DNA of 64,000 nucleotides from Cytobacillus pseudoceanisediminis (GCF_023516215.1 NZ_CP097349.1:2542001-2606000); one strand, 5' to 3'. Positions 42,427 to 52,961 are shown, numbered from the stretch's first letter. Notes: a model not told the origin generated them from the letters alone. A program made the numbers and translations.

Positions 42427-43011
42427 ATGAAAAGCTACTCATTGATTGCTGCTTTGTTTTCAGCAATCCTTATACTGGCAGGCTGTAATCAGAATGAAGA
42501 GCAAATTGTAGAGGATGAAGACAAGAATAATCCTTCTACGGAAGAACAGCGGGCGAAAACAGAGGAAGCTCCGGGAGATAACAAAAAGATCACTGAAGAA
42601 GTTGGTTTAGGAGACACACGGGATCTTTTCACAAAGGCTTATGGGGAAAATAAAAATAATAATGAAATTGCCCGCTTCAATGGAGACAGTATGCTGGTAG
42701 AGTTTCAAACGCATCGGGCAGTAAATGTTGAGCTGCAATTTGAAGATATGGAAAAAGATATGAGTAATGAAGAGGTTCTTGCTTTTATCGAAAAACGCAT
42801 TCCGAAAGATGCTGAAGAGGTTAACAGATTTAAAGAAGATAACAATGAGCGTGAAATCATTGAATATAAAAGCGAACTATTAAAAGAAACCCTCAGTGAT
42901 GAAGTATATGAAGGAGATGAACCCGGTACATTCTCTGTGTTATTAACCAGCAGCGAAGATGATTTTGTTAATGCCACCCTTTCAATCGGCCATAGCGATC
43001 AGGGATCCTGA
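42427..43011 (+). CDS. Lipoprotein of unknown function
   Basis: A 194-aa protein with lipobox LAGC (residues 18-21), an acidic low-complexity linker (about 25-60), then a folded domain (VGLGDTRDLFTKAYGENKNN ... FSVLLTSSEDDFVNATLSIG). No family recognised. AAAGGAAGG ribosome binding site; followed by its own terminator. Confidence 0.7.
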   Translation: MKSYSLIAALFSAILILAGCNQNEEQIVEDEDKNNPSTEEQRAKTEEAPGDNKKITEEVGLGDTRDLFTKAYGENKNNNEIARFNGDSMLVEFQTHRAVNVELQFEDMEKDMSNEEVLAFIEKRIPKDAEEVNRFKEDNNEREIIEYKSELLKETLSDEVYEGDEPGTFSVLLTSSEDDFVNATLSIGHSDQGS

Positions 43012-43036
43012 CAGGCTATAAGCTGCAGAAGCAAAA

Positions 43037-43070
43037 AGGAAGGATCTCATATGTGAGCATCCTTCCTTCT
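43037..43070. terminator. Terminator between lipoprotein and TRAP genes
   Basis: AAGGAAGGATCTCA / TGAGCATCCTTCCTT stem, then CTTTAATT; serves convergent genes. Confidence 0.8.
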
Positions 43071-43077
43071 TTAATTA

Positions 43078-45036
43078 TTATGCTGTTTGCGGCTTTGCCT
43101 GATCGTCTTTTTTAATGAAGACCTGCAATGCAATCAACAGGATAAAAATAACTAATCCTACAATATCAGTAACCCCTTCAGGGTAGATAAGCAATAGTCC
43201 CCCTGCAATTCCCAGCAGTCTTTCAAAAATATTCAATTTACGCAGCCAGTAGCCAATTACCCCAGCGCCGATTGCCATCATACCTGCCAAAGCGGTGAAT
43301 ACTACCCAGATTAAATAATACCAGGTTGTATCAATCATCAATAATTCCGGTGAAAGGACAAACATGTATGGAATAATAAAAGCCCCTATGGCAAGCTTTG
43401 AAGCTGTTACTCCCGTCTTTATCGGATCTCCGCCGGATACACCAGCCGCCGCAAATGCTGCAAGAGCAACTGGAGGTGTGACATCTGCCACAATACCGAA
43501 GTAGAACACAAATAAGTGAGCAGATAAATCAGGTACGCCCAGAAGGATGATTGCTGGGGCAGCTATAGTTGATGTAATAACATAGTTTGCAGTTGTTGGT
43601 GATCCCATTCCAAGGATAATCGCTGCAACCATTGTCAGCATCAAAGTCGGGATCAACAGTCCGCCCGAAAGATCAAGGAGGCCATTCGCCATCTTTAATC
43701 CAAGACCTGTCTTTACAACTACCCCAACAATAATACCTGCCGCAGCAGTTGCTGCAGCAACGCCCAAAGCCGTGCGTGCACCATCAACTAAAGCATCGAT
43801 AGCATCTCTGAATCCAATGCGCGTTTCCTTGCTAATCATACTTACTGCAACCGTAATTACAATTGACCAAAGAGCTGCACGTATTACACTCATTCCGCTC
43901 ATTAGCAGGATGATAACTGCCAAAATCGGCAGCAGCAGATAAATCTTCTTCAATACTTCCTTACGGTTAGGCATCTCTTCATCTTTCAGCCCTCTAAGTC
44001 CTACACGTTTTGCTTCGAAGTGAGTCATTATCCAGACCCCGGCAAAATATAGAAGGGCTGGAATAGCAGCTGCCTTGGCAATATCCCAGTATGTAATGCC
44101 GCCGCCAATAAACTCAACCATCAGGAATGCAGCAGCACCCATGATTGGAGGCATAATCTGGCCGCCGGTTGATGCAGTCGCTTCAACTGCGCCGGCGAAT
44201 TCTTTCTTGTAGCCCAGCTTTTTCATCATTGGGATGGTAAAAGAGCCTGAAGTTACTACGTTAGCTACAGAACTACCGCTGATTGTTCCCTGTAGAGCAC
44301 TTGAGAAAATGGCAACCTTCGCCGGTCCGCCAGTTCTCTTTCCGGCGATGGATACAGCCAAATCATTAAAATACTGCCCTACACCCGTTTTTACAAGGAA
44401 TGAACCAAATAACAAGAATAGGAATATAAACGTAGCAGATACGCCTAATGGAGTACCTAGGATTCCCTCGGTCGTAAAGAACATGGTCTGCACCAATCTT
44501 TCTAAATCAAGACCGCGGTGCGCCAAAAATGCCGGCATATATGGCCCGAACATAGCATAGGCAAGAAAAATGACGGCAATAATGGTTATTGGAAGTCCAA
44601 CCGCTCGCCTGGTCGCTTCCAGTACCAGAAGAACTGCAATTAGTCCTACATAAAAATCAATCTCGGTCAGACGGCCAGCCCTCATGACAATTTCATCAAT
44701 AAAAAGCGGCCAATAAGCTCCTACCGCAATACCCAGTATAGCTAAAATGATATCGTACCAGGCAACTTTATGCTTTCGTCCCCTGTCTTTCTTCCTTGCA
44801 GGGAATAATAGAAATATTAGGGCTAATGCAAAACCTAAATGAATCGAACGCTGCAGCTGGGCTGTAAGCATCCCGAAAACCCCTGTATATAAATGGAACA
44901 GTGAAAATGCTAAAAGCCCAAAAAAGACGATCCAGCCTAATACTCCTCCTAATTTCCTTGTACCAGCCTCTGGATCGTATTTTTCCAGCAATTTCTGCTG
45001 CTCCTCAAGTGATAATGTTTCCCCTTTATTTTCCAA
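43078..45036 (-). CDS. TRAP transporter fused permease (4TM+12TM)
   Basis: A 652-aa membrane protein that fuses the small and large TRAP permease subunits, as in TAXI-type systems. Features include GTISGSSVANVVTSGSFTIP, GGQIMPPIMGAAAFLMVEF, LGMGSPTTANYVITSTIAAP and VTPPVALAAFAAAGVSGGDP. It drives sodium-coupled uptake of organic acids. Third gene of an operon: TAXI binding protein, DUF1850 protein, permease. Confidence 0.93.
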   Translation of the reverse strand: MENKGETLSLEEQQKLLEKYDPEAGTRKLGGVLGWIVFFGLLAFSLFHLYTGVFGMLTAQLQRSIHLGFALALIFLLFPARKKDRGRKHKVAWYDIILAILGIAVGAYWPLFIDEIVMRAGRLTEIDFYVGLIAVLLVLEATRRAVGLPITIIAVIFLAYAMFGPYMPAFLAHRGLDLERLVQTMFFTTEGILGTPLGVSATFIFLFLLFGSFLVKTGVGQYFNDLAVSIAGKRTGGPAKVAIFSSALQGTISGSSVANVVTSGSFTIPMMKKLGYKKEFAGAVEATASTGGQIMPPIMGAAAFLMVEFIGGGITYWDIAKAAAIPALLYFAGVWIMTHFEAKRVGLRGLKDEEMPNRKEVLKKIYLLLPILAVIILLMSGMSVIRAALWSIVITVAVSMISKETRIGFRDAIDALVDGARTALGVAAATAAAGIIVGVVVKTGLGLKMANGLLDLSGGLLIPTLMLTMVAAIILGMGSPTTANYVITSTIAAPAIILLGVPDLSAHLFVFYFGIVADVTPPVALAAFAAAGVSGGDPIKTGVTASKLAIGAFIIPYMFVLSPELLMIDTTWYYLIWVVFTALAGMMAIGAGVIGYWLRKLNIFERLLGIAGGLLLIYPEGVTDIVGLVIFILLIALQVFIKKDDQAKPQTA

Positions 45037-45069
45037 GGATATTCACTCCTTTCAACACCTCGAATAAGT

Positions 45070-45555
45070 TTATTTTTTTGCCTTTATCCGTACCCATGTG
45101 CCAGGTTCGATATAGTCTGTAAGGACATATTCTTCGCCTTGCAAGATCATTCTGTGATTCGCTCTGACCTTACCCAGCCTTAAGTCAAATGAAGGAAAAA
45201 ACCTTTTCATATTCTTAATATAATATTTGCCGTCCTTTTGTTCAAATGTTTCTCCATCTGAAGCATTCTCAGGCATGCCGATGGCAAAATCCTCATACAT
45301 GAGTTCAAACAATTTAATCCTTCCATCCTCGGTTATAGAATAGCTTTCTACAACATCTGTAAGGTGGATGGAATGTGTATACTTTATCTTAAAGGTTCTG
45401 TCCTCTTTAATCAGGAAATAAGCAATCACCTTTCCTTTGTTTTGATACTCAAAAACAACTGCCTGCTTAATGGGTATGAAGAACATGATTGCGATGGTTA
45501 AGATTACGAGGAGTGCCAGGACCGCTTTTTTATTCCCTGGCTTATTAAAGTTCAT
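45070..45555 (-). CDS. DUF1850 protein of TRAP operon
   Basis: A 161-aa protein with one N-terminal helix (AVLALLVILTIAIMFFIPI) and an extracytoplasmic beta domain: FKIKYTHSIHLTDVVESYSI is the DUF1850 hallmark (HSI), followed by MYEDFAIGMPENASDGETFE. These proteins are regularly encoded between a TAXI binding protein and a fused TRAP permease. Function unknown, likely accessory to transport. Confidence 0.88.
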   Translation of the reverse strand: MNFNKPGNKKAVLALLVILTIAIMFFIPIKQAVVFEYQNKGKVIAYFLIKEDRTFKIKYTHSIHLTDVVESYSITEDGRIKLFELMYEDFAIGMPENASDGETFEQKDGKYYIKNMKRFFPSFDLRLGKVRANHRMILQGEEYVLTDYIEPGTWVRIKAKK

Positions 45556-45691
45556 GGAACCTCCACCTAAAAAATATTGTCATCTTTTACAATTGGTTGC
45601 CATTTCAATTAAAAATTAATTGACCGGCGCAATCACCTTAAAAGGTTTTACAGCCGGCCAAATTTCATCATTGGATTATGTTATTGAAAGA

Positions 45692-46687
45692 TTATTCAGC
45701 TTTAAAGCCTTTTTCGTCAAAGTACTTTTTAGCACCAGGGTGCAGTTCAATGCCAGTACCTTTGACAGCATTTTCAGCCTTAATCATTTTTCCTTTGGCA
45801 TGTGTAACTTTGTCAAGGTTCTCAAAGATTGCTTTTGTAACATCGTAAACTACATCGTCTGAAAGGTCATTAGAAACAACAAGCATTGCCTGTACTGCTA
45901 CTGTTGGCACAGCTTCTGCAAGCTTATATGTTCCAGATGGCACTTCATCCTGTACATAGTAAGGATATTTTTCGATTAATGCATCGATTTTATCCTGTTC
46001 AATCGGAACGATCACAACATCTTCAGTTGCAGAAAGTCCTTCAACAGCACCTGTTGGAGTTCCTGCTGTAACGAATGCTGCATCAATATTGCCATCCTGT
46101 ATTCCGGCAGTTGACTCATCAAAAGAAAGATCCTGCTTTTGAATGTCATCCAATTTGATTCCGTGCACTTCAAGAATCTGTTCTGCATTCGCAGCAGTTC
46201 CTGAACCAGGAGCTCCTATTGAAACTTTTTTGCCTTTTAAGTCTTCAACAGATTTAATGCCAGATTTTGCAGTAGTAACGATCTGGATCGTTTCCGGATA
46301 AAGCGTGCCGATCGCACTCACATTATCCACTGCTGCACCTTCAAACATTAATTTTCCTTCTTGTGCATATGAAGCAATATCTGTTTGAGAGAAAGCAATC
46401 TCAGCATTGCCATCTTTCAGTGTGTTCATGTTCTCTGCAGATGCACCTGAAACTTCAGCATTTGTATCAATGCCTGTAGCATCAGAAATAATCTCAGCGA
46501 ATGATCCGCCCAGCGGATAGTATGTACCGCCTGTTCCACCAGTCACGATGCTCATGAATTTAGGCTTGTCTGCGCCGCCGCCTTCTCCATCGCCGCCGCC
46601 TTCATCTTTTCCGCCTCCGCAGGCTGCAAGAACCATAGAAAGCGCTAACAGCAGAGCTGTGGCTAGGAATATACTTCTCTTTTTCAT
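45692..46687 (-). CDS. TAXI-family TRAP substrate-binding lipoprotein
   Basis: A 331-aa lipoprotein (lipobox LAAC at about 20-23), then a Gly-rich linker. The binding domain has SIVTGGTGGTYYPLGGSFAE, KGKKVSIGAPGSGTAANAEQ and VAVQAMLVVSNDLSDDVVYD. It captures the solute for the TRAP permease; the TAXI group often binds dicarboxylates or amino acids such as glutamate. First gene of the operon. AAGGGGGAAA ribosome binding site. Confidence 0.92.
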   Translation of the reverse strand: MKKRSIFLATALLLALSMVLAACGGGKDEGGGDGEGGGADKPKFMSIVTGGTGGTYYPLGGSFAEIISDATGIDTNAEVSGASAENMNTLKDGNAEIAFSQTDIASYAQEGKLMFEGAAVDNVSAIGTLYPETIQIVTTAKSGIKSVEDLKGKKVSIGAPGSGTAANAEQILEVHGIKLDDIQKQDLSFDESTAGIQDGNIDAAFVTAGTPTGAVEGLSATEDVVIVPIEQDKIDALIEKYPYYVQDEVPSGTYKLAEAVPTVAVQAMLVVSNDLSDDVVYDVTKAIFENLDKVTHAKGKMIKAENAVKGTGIELHPGAKKYFDEKGFKAE

Positions 46688-46954
46688 CCTATTTCCCCCT
46701 TATAAAGATTAGATTTTATCAATTATATACTAACATAAACCTTATCTGAATTGTCAAATGATCCCTCCTTGCTTTTAAAATTGCTGTTAATTGTCTTTTT
46801 GCAACTGATTCACCCCATTTGTTAATTTTATCCAAAATAAAGCGGCATGACCCATGAATGAGAATGCAAGGAAAAAGCAATTCCTATATATATATGATAA
46901 AATCTCATTGTAAACTCTTACATAACATAACAGAACTAAACGGAGGAACAAAAA

Positions 46955-47680
46955 ATGATGGATTACCCTAGAGGATCAATACAAGATATTGCAATCGAGA
47001 GCAAGGAACTGGGTGAAGAGGTCGAGCTGCTCATTTATTTGCCCGCATCCTTCTCACCTTTATATAAATACACTGTTGTCATAGCCCAGGATGGCAAAGA
47101 TTACTTCCAGCTTGGCAGAGTCGGGCGCATCGCGGATGAATTACTAAAAGATAAAGAAATTGAAAATATCATCATTGTTGGTGTCCCTTATAAAAACGTC
47201 AAAGACAGATGGAAGAAATATCATCCGGACGGCGAACAGCATAATGCTTATATTCGTTTCCTTGCACACGAGCTGGTTCCATATCTTGACCGAGAATTCC
47301 CTACTTATCAAATGGGGATGGGACGTGCCCTTATGGGAGACTCACTTGCGGCAACTGTTTCATTAATGGCGGCCCTGCAATACCCTAATACTTTTGGGAG
47401 GTTAATTCTTCAATCACCTTATGTTGACACCTCCGTTACAGAGGCAGTGCAGGAATTTACGCAGGCCCACCTTCTTAATATTTATCACGTTATCGGGAAA
47501 GGCGAAACATCTGTAAAGACAACAGGGGGTGAAGAGAAAGATTTTCTTACTCCAAATCGGGAGCTTTCCAGTTTATTTAAGCAGAAACAATTCCCTTACT
47601 TCTATGATGAATTTGATGGAAATCATACATGGACCTACTGGCAGCCTGATTTAAAAAGGGCGCTAAAGTCTATGTTTTAA
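46955..47680 (+). CDS. yjcH: Esterase-like alpha/beta hydrolase (YjcH)
   Basis: A 241-aa protein of the enterochelin esterase/esterase D fold: YTVVIAQDGKDYFQLGRVGR, the nucleophile region GRALMGDSLAATVSL (GDSL with Ser, about residue 131), and the C-terminal His in EFDGNHTWTYW. Cytosolic, no signal. It lies beside yjcG and yjcF as in B. subtilis. CGGAGGA ribosome binding site. Substrate unknown. Confidence 0.85.
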   Translation: MMDYPRGSIQDIAIESKELGEEVELLIYLPASFSPLYKYTVVIAQDGKDYFQLGRVGRIADELLKDKEIENIIIVGVPYKNVKDRWKKYHPDGEQHNAYIRFLAHELVPYLDREFPTYQMGMGRALMGDSLAATVSLMAALQYPNTFGRLILQSPYVDTSVTEAVQEFTQAHLLNIYHVIGKGETSVKTTGGEEKDFLTPNRELSSLFKQKQFPYFYDEFDGNHTWTYWQPDLKRALKSMF

Positions 47681-47866
47681 CTTTGATGTGTAAAAAGACC
47701 TATTCATTCGCTATAAAAAGATTATCTTGACATACTGTTTTTTATTATGAAAAAAGGTATAATTATATAATGAATTTAGAAAATTTGCTATAATAGACCA
47801 ACCAAGTGTTTTTCATTTCATTTTAGCCTGCCAGTTATAAAAAATACTGAACATGGAGGTTGTTGT

Positions 47867-48385
47867 ATGAACACTAATTACGGCATAGTTATTTTCCCGT
47901 CAAAAAAATTGCAGGATTTGGCCAATTCTTATAGAAAGCGGTATGATCCGCATTATGCTTTAATTCCTCCGCATGTAACATTAAGATCACGCTTTGAAGC
48001 ATCTGAAGAAGAAATAAAACAGCTGACGGAAACACTTCATGGAATAGCGAAGAAACACGAGCCATTTCATATAAATGCTACAAAAATCAGCTCTTTCCAG
48101 CCTGTCAACAATGTCATTTATTTTAAAATTGAGCCTTCAGCCCAGCTCGAAGAGTTACATATTGAACTGAATGATCATATTAGCGGCGATACACCTGAAT
48201 ATAATTTTGTTCCCCATATTACCATCGGACAAAAACTCTCCAATGATGAACATTCCGATGTATATGGGAGCTTAAGAATGCAGCCTGTTAATCACGAAGA
48301 GGTTGTGGATCGTTTTCATCTTCTATATCAGCTGGAAAACGGCTCATGGACCGTTTATGAAACATTCAGGCTAGGAAAGGAATAG
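47867..48385 (+). CDS. yjcG: 2H phosphoesterase family protein YjcG
   Basis: A 172-aa protein with the two HxT/S motifs of 2'-5' RNA ligase-like enzymes: [10 protein letters not shown] and [10 protein letters not shown]. These form the catalytic pair of cyclic phosphodiesterases. B. subtilis YjcG is the same size. It overlaps functionally with nothing else here; the GNAT gene yjcF starts 6 bp after its stop, so the two are co-transcribed. Confidence 0.92.
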   Translation: MNTNYGIVIFPSKKLQDLANSYRKRYDPHYALIPPHVTLRSRFEASEEEIKQLTETLHGIAKKHEPFHINATKISSFQPVNNVIYFKIEPSAQLEELHIELNDHISGDTPEYNFVPHITIGQKLSNDEHSDVYGSLRMQPVNHEEVVDRFHLLYQLENGSWTVYETFRLGKE

Positions 48386-48391
48386 TGAAAA

Positions 48392-48814
48392 GTGGAAGTA
48401 AGAATAGTCTCATCTGAACAAGAATTGCACGATGCCTTCTCAGTAAGGAAACAAGTTTTTATCAACGAGCAAAATGTTCCTGAAGAAGAGGAAATCGATC
48501 AGTTCGAAGACGAAGCAGTCCATTTTGTACTATATAATAATGGCATGCCTGCAGGTGCCGGAAGATTTCGCACTGTTGACGGCAATGGCAAAGTGGAAAG
48601 AATATGCGTTCTGAAGGAGAACCGTCAGAGCGGCTCAGGAAAAGCAATAATGGATAAAATCGAAGAGCATGCTAAGAAACAAGGCTTGCCTGCCTTAAAA
48701 TTAAATGCCCAGACGCAGGCTATCCCTTTTTATGAAAAGCTCGGCTATCAGGTAATCTCGGAAGAATTCATGGATGCCGGGATTCCCCACCGTACAATGA
48801 AAAAAACGATATAG
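48392..48814 (+). CDS. yjcF: GNAT acetyltransferase YjcF
   Basis: A 140-aa GNAT protein: VRKQVFINEQNVPEEEEIDQ, GRFRTVDGNGKVERICVLKE, then NRQSGSGKAIMDKIEEHAKK (acetyl-CoA loop) and ETLGYQVISE-type end (YEKLGYQVISEEFMDAGIPH). Member of the ElaA/YjcF group. Probably translated with yjcG; it has a weak ribosome binding site (GTGAAAAGTGG). Confidence 0.92.
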   Translation: MEVRIVSSEQELHDAFSVRKQVFINEQNVPEEEEIDQFEDEAVHFVLYNNGMPAGAGRFRTVDGNGKVERICVLKENRQSGSGKAIMDKIEEHAKKQGLPALKLNAQTQAIPFYEKLGYQVISEEFMDAGIPHRTMKKTI

Positions 48815-48819
48815 CGGAA

Positions 48820-48850
48820 AAGCTTCTGCCAGGATGGCAGGAGCTTTTTT
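48820..48850 (+). terminator. Terminator of yjcG-yjcF
   Basis: AAGCTTCTGCCA / TGGCAGGAGCTT stem followed by TTTTT. Confidence 0.82.
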
Positions 48851-48916
48851 GTATGCAATAATTTGGGGCATTCTGCAAACACTATTCCAGATACAGCATT
48901 TTAAGGAGTGGTTTGA

Positions 48917-49591
48917 ATGGAATATTTGCATATCGTAAGTGTACTTGTGATAGGATATTTTTTCTTATTTATTATGGCAAAACTCCTGGGCAAAACACAG
49001 ATCACACAGATTACTCCTTTTGATTTCATCTCGGCCATCGTGTTAGGCGAGCTGGTGGGAAATGCCCTATATGATCAGGAGACTGGAATCCCCGAAATAT
49101 TCTTTGCTGTTGCAGTATGGGGGATTCTCATTTACACAACAGAAATCCTTACCCAAAAATTTAAACGGGCACGCAAGCTTCTTGAAGGTGAACCCTCTAT
49201 TGTTATAAAAAAAGGAAAAATCGTCTATGAAGAACTGAAGAAAAATCATCTCGACCTTAATCAGCTCCAGCACCTCCTCCGTTCAAAGGATGTCTTTTCA
49301 ATCAGGGAATGCGAATATGCCATTCTTGAAACAGATGGAACGGTCAGTGCATTAAAAAAAACACTTTACTCGACCCCAACCATTGGAGATTTAAAACTCC
49401 CAATAATTAATATCGAGCTGCCAGTAACTTTAATTTTAGACGGGGAAGTGATTTGGGATAATCTCAAAAGCATCAATTGGGACGAAACAAAGCTTATTAA
49501 TGAAATTAAAAACAATGGCGCCAATAATGTCAAAGATGTCTTATACGCAGAGTGGAAAAAAGGAGAGGCTTTGCACGTGCAAACGTACTGA
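48917..49591 (+). CDS. DUF421 (YetF-type) membrane protein
   Basis: A 224-aa protein with three N-terminal helices (LVIGYFFLFIMAKLLGKTQI, FISAIVLGELVGNALYD, FFAVAVWGILIYTTEIL) and a cytosolic or surface domain (LLEGEPSIVIKKGKIVYEEL ... LDLNQLQHLLRSKDVFSI). This is the standard DUF421/YetF architecture, linked in several spore-formers to spore or envelope function, with unknown biochemistry. AAGGAGTGG ribosome binding site. Confidence 0.88.
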   Translation: MEYLHIVSVLVIGYFFLFIMAKLLGKTQITQITPFDFISAIVLGELVGNALYDQETGIPEIFFAVAVWGILIYTTEILTQKFKRARKLLEGEPSIVIKKGKIVYEELKKNHLDLNQLQHLLRSKDVFSIRECEYAILETDGTVSALKKTLYSTPTIGDLKLPIINIELPVTLILDGEVIWDNLKSINWDETKLINEIKNNGANNVKDVLYAEWKKGEALHVQTY

Positions 49592-49608
49592 GCCTCTCCT
49601 TCTTTTCT
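49562..49608 (+). terminator. Terminator overlapping the end of the DUF421 gene
   Basis: GGAGAGGCT / AGCCTCTCC stem overlaps the last codons and stop (49589-49591), with TTCTTTTCTT after it. The loop holds its own palindrome TTTGCACGTGCAAA. Confidence 0.7.
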
Positions 49609-49892
49609 TATATGCATTCACTAATATAGCGGCCTTTACCCGTCAGCTCTCCGTATGTTTCTTCTGCCTTTTTTCTGGTGCTCCGTGTTTGGTTGTCCGC
49701 CCGCTGCTGAGGATTTGATTTGGTTAGCCTTCTTTGAATATTAAGAGGAAGCTCATGACGGAAATCTTTTGAATTGGATTGTGCCGATATTTTGGAAACT
49801 GGCACGAAATGAAATGGATCATATTTTGTGCCAATCTCTCTTTCTGCATACTGACTATACTGATATGAAGGTACAGGTAAAATGTAGCCCAT
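49608..49892 (-). CDS. Small hydrophilic hypothetical protein
   Basis: A 94-aa protein beginning MGYILPVPSYQYSQYAEREI, rich in Gln, Arg and Ser, no membrane segment. GGGGAGCATTC precedes the ATG. The start motif with repeated Tyr-Gln occurs in small Bacillus proteins of unknown role. Possibly spore-related given the neighbours, but not shown. Confidence 0.6.
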   Translation of the reverse strand: MGYILPVPSYQYSQYAEREIGTKYDPFHFVPVSKISAQSNSKDFRHELPLNIQRRLTKSNPQQRADNQTRSTRKKAEETYGELTGKGRYISECI

Positions 49893-50094
49893 GAATGCTC
49901 CCCTCTCTATTCTCTATGTATGTAATTATTAAAGGTATACGAAACAATCTTTACTTTTATGTACCCGTTTACATAAAATTATAAACAGAAAAGCACTTTA
50001 GAATCCTTTACCGGTTTGTTATGATAAAATTTGTCTTGTTATAAGGATGATAAATAATTTAAACTCGGCAATTTATAAAAATGGGGTATTTTTT

Positions 50095-52411
50095 ATGAAG
50101 ACAGCAATTTTACATAATAAAGCAGTGAATCTGGAACAATTGAATCGAGAAAGTTTTCAGCATATTTATGAAGAAGGCAAAAAAGGAAAGCTGCATTGCC
50201 CTGATTGCGGAGCTTCTGTCCGTTTGTATTTAGGAATTATGGATGAGCCTCATTTTTATCATATTCAGCAAAGCAGCAGGATGTGCAAGGATATAATAAT
50301 GAAACAAGAATCAGCTAAGATTGAAACTGAAGAATATATAGAAAGAAACGGCTTTAAAGTTCCTGTTTCAAGGCCCATTGCTTCTGCTGCTGTAAAAGAA
50401 ATCGAATCAGCCTTTAAAAAGCTCAGCCGGCAAAAAATATCCCCCTTATATCCAGGAAAGCACTCACAATCCTAGTTTCCCTGATGAATACCTAAAGTCC
50501 CTATCACAAGCAGGAGTCTTTTTGGATGAACAGCAGGCAGCGGCTGTCTCACATATTGATGGGCCTCTGCTCGTTCTTGCAGGAGCAGGGAGCGGCAAGA
50601 CCCGAGTTTTAACAACCAGGACTGCTTTTATGCTCCGCGAGAAAGATATCGATCCTAAATCAATAATGCTCGTTACTTTTACAGCTAAGGCTGCGGCTGA
50701 AATGAAGGAGCGCCTTACCCAATATCCCGGAATGGATTCACGAAAAGTCAGGCAAATCGTTTCCGGCACTTTTCACAGCTTGTTTTACCGGATTCTCTCC
50801 TTCCACAATCCGGAAAAATGGTCTTCCGGCAAACTCCTTAATAAAGAATGGCAGCGGGAACAGATCATTAAGGAATCCAGCAAAGACTTAAAGCTCGATG
50901 AAAAGGAATTTGCCTTTGACCTTGCCCTCCAGCAAATTAGCTATTGGAAAAACTCTCTTACCGTACCTGGGAGGGTTCATCCAAAGAATGATTGGGAGGA
51001 ACAGACCGCGATTCTATATGAAAGGTATGAACAAACAAAATTAAGAAGAGAATTATTTGATTTTGATGATATGCTGACGGGCTGCCATGCTCTTTTTCAT
51101 GAAAAGCCTGAAATTCTTGAACAATATCAAAATCGCTTTCATTATTTTCTGATCGATGAGTTCCAGGATATTAATAATGTTCAATATGAGCTTATGAAAA
51201 TGCTGTCCGATAAAACAAAGAATGTCTGTGCAGTGGGTGACGATGATCAATCTATTTATGCTTTCAGAGGAAGCGATCCCCAATATCTTTTAGATTTCGA
51301 GAAAGATTTCCCTGGTGCTAAAGTTATAACATTGAATCAGAATTACCGCTCTGCTCACGAAATCGTATCAGCAGCGAACCAAATCATTTCTTTAAATAAA
51401 CATAGACGTGTCAAAAGCATGAATGCCCAATTTTCTGGCGGGCAGCACCCTTTCCTCTTTTTTCCTTTTGATGAGGAAGAAGAAGCAACGATGATTATGA
51501 CTGATATTCAGGAAAAAATTGAAGAAGGATATGAGCCGCGGGATTTTGCAGTATTATTCCGCACCCATACTGGCAGCAGGGCCATTTTTGAAAGGCTGGC
51601 CAATTCCAGCCTTCCGTTTAAATTGGATCAGGATGCCGAATCATTTTATGATCGGTTTATTGTTCGGAGCATGCTTGCTTTTCTAAAGTTATCATTAAAT
51701 GAGGATGACCAGAATGCCTTGAAAGATATGCTCCCTTCTCTATTTGTTAAACAATCAGTCCTTCAGGATATTAAGGCAGAAAGCATCTTGCAGGATTGCT
51801 CAATGCTGGAGTGCCTAAAGTTTATAAAAACAGGATTTGCTTTTCAGGAAAGCAAGTTAAAAAAAGTGATCCCTGTTACCAGATCAATCTCAGGACTTAG
51901 TCCCATCACTGCAATTGAAACTGTTGAAAAAGAACTGGGCTTCCAGGACTTTATAAAAAAACGCGGCAATGAAGGCAATAAAATGGATAAAGGCTCTGAT
52001 GATATAAAAGATTTGAAGGTCGCTGCGCGCAACTTTCAATCTCTTCATGAGTTTCTGGAGCACACTGAACATATGAGAGCCATGAACAAAGAAATCAAGC
52101 GCCTCAGCAGGAATAATGATAATGCCATTACATTAAGCACTATCCACCGTTCAAAGGGGCTTGAATATAATGTGGTATATGTTGCCGGTGCAGTTGAAGG
52201 AAACCTCCCGCATGATCATGCACTGGAAGCTTACCGTTCAGGTGAGTCTGCACCGCTGGAGGAAGAACGAAGGTTAATGTACGTTGCCGTTACAAGGGCA
52301 AGGAAGGACTTATACATTTCTGTGCCGGAAAAAAGGCGGGGACGGAAGGCATATGCCTCAAGGTTCCTTGCCCCCATTACAAGAAGCGGCAGGAATAAAG
52401 GCGGAAAATAA
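50095..52411 (+). CDS. yjcD: UvrD/Rep-family DNA helicase YjcD, frameshifted
   Basis: About 770 aa when joined, close to B. subtilis YjcD (759 aa). The N-terminal part (ATG 50095) has a CoiA-like zinc knuckle (LHCPDCGASVRLYLG...HFYHIQ...RMC). The helicase follows: GPLLVLAGAGSGKTRVLTTR (Walker A), FDDM and LIDEFQDINNVQYEL (Walker B), GDDDQSIYAFRGS, LNQNYRS, STIHRSKGLEYNVVYVAG and VTRARKDLYIS. Removing one base from A6 (about 50436) or C5 (about 50445) links the two frames via IQESTHNPSFPDEYLKSL. It unwinds DNA 3' to 5', likely in repair or conflict resolution. Confidence 0.9.
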
Positions 52412-52414
52412 ACA

Positions 52415-52450
52415 GAAGACCTGGCTGCAACCCGGCCAGGTCCTTCTGTT
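52415..52450. terminator. Terminator between yjcD and spoVIF
   Basis: GACCTGGC / GGCCAGGTC stem followed by CTTCTGTTATTTTTT. It lies between convergent genes and touches the spoVIF stop. Confidence 0.75.
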
Positions 52451-52703
52451 ATTTTTTATTCATCATCTGGGAAATTGTATTAAAGTCAAGCTGCTTTCCA
52501 TCAGCAACAATCGATTTCACAATCTTATCTTCCATATCCTTGGAAACGGGTTTATTAGCAATTTGCGAAACTCTTTTGATTACATTTCGTACTGTTTTTT
52601 CATCTTTAAAATTTGCATTCTGCAATGAGCCGGCCAGTTCCAATACATCCTTCATATTTACGCCTGTTTTCTTTTCAAGGTTTTTAAAAAAGTTGTTATC
52701 CAT
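52449..52703 (-). CDS. spoVIF: Stage VI sporulation protein F (YjcC)
   Basis: An 84-aa protein: MDNNFFKNLEKKTGVNMKDV, LQNANFKDEKTVRNVIKRVS, IANKPVSKDMEDKIVKSIVA. It matches the SpoVIF family, needed for spore coat assembly under GerE in B. subtilis. ATG 52703 is used here; an in-frame TTG at 52712 has AAGGAG at 5-nt spacing, so the true start could be three codons earlier. Confidence 0.9.
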   Translation of the reverse strand: MDNNFFKNLEKKTGVNMKDVLELAGSLQNANFKDEKTVRNVIKRVSQIANKPVSKDMEDKIVKSIVADGKQLDFNTISQMMNKK

Positions 52704-52847
52704 CCTGCTCAATCACGCTCCTTCATTTACTCCTTTATATCTTATGAAGGTGGGCGAAAAACGTGAAATGTATTAAAAATTTATGTACTGATACGCAAAA
52801 AAGCCAACACAAAACCTGCTGCCGGTTCTGAGTCAGCCTTTGTGAAT

Positions 52848-52961
52848 CTAATTGTAGAAACTTGCGCCGACGATAATGAGTAAAATGAATAGGACGACGA
52901 TTAGAACAAACGTATTCCCATAGCCCCCGCCATATCCGCAGCCTCCATAGCCATAGCCCAT
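52848..52961 (-). CDS. yjcZ: YjcZ-family small membrane protein
   Basis: A 37-aa protein: [16 protein letters not shown] then a helix [21 protein letters not shown]. Third family copy in this window. Its place next to spoVIF and yjcA matches the B. subtilis yjcZ locus. A GAGGTGAGAGGC ribosome binding site precedes ATG 52961; reading from 53033 would add an unlikely leader. Confidence 0.85.
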   Translation of the reverse strand: MGYGYGGCGYGGGYGNTFVLIVVLFILLIIVGASFYN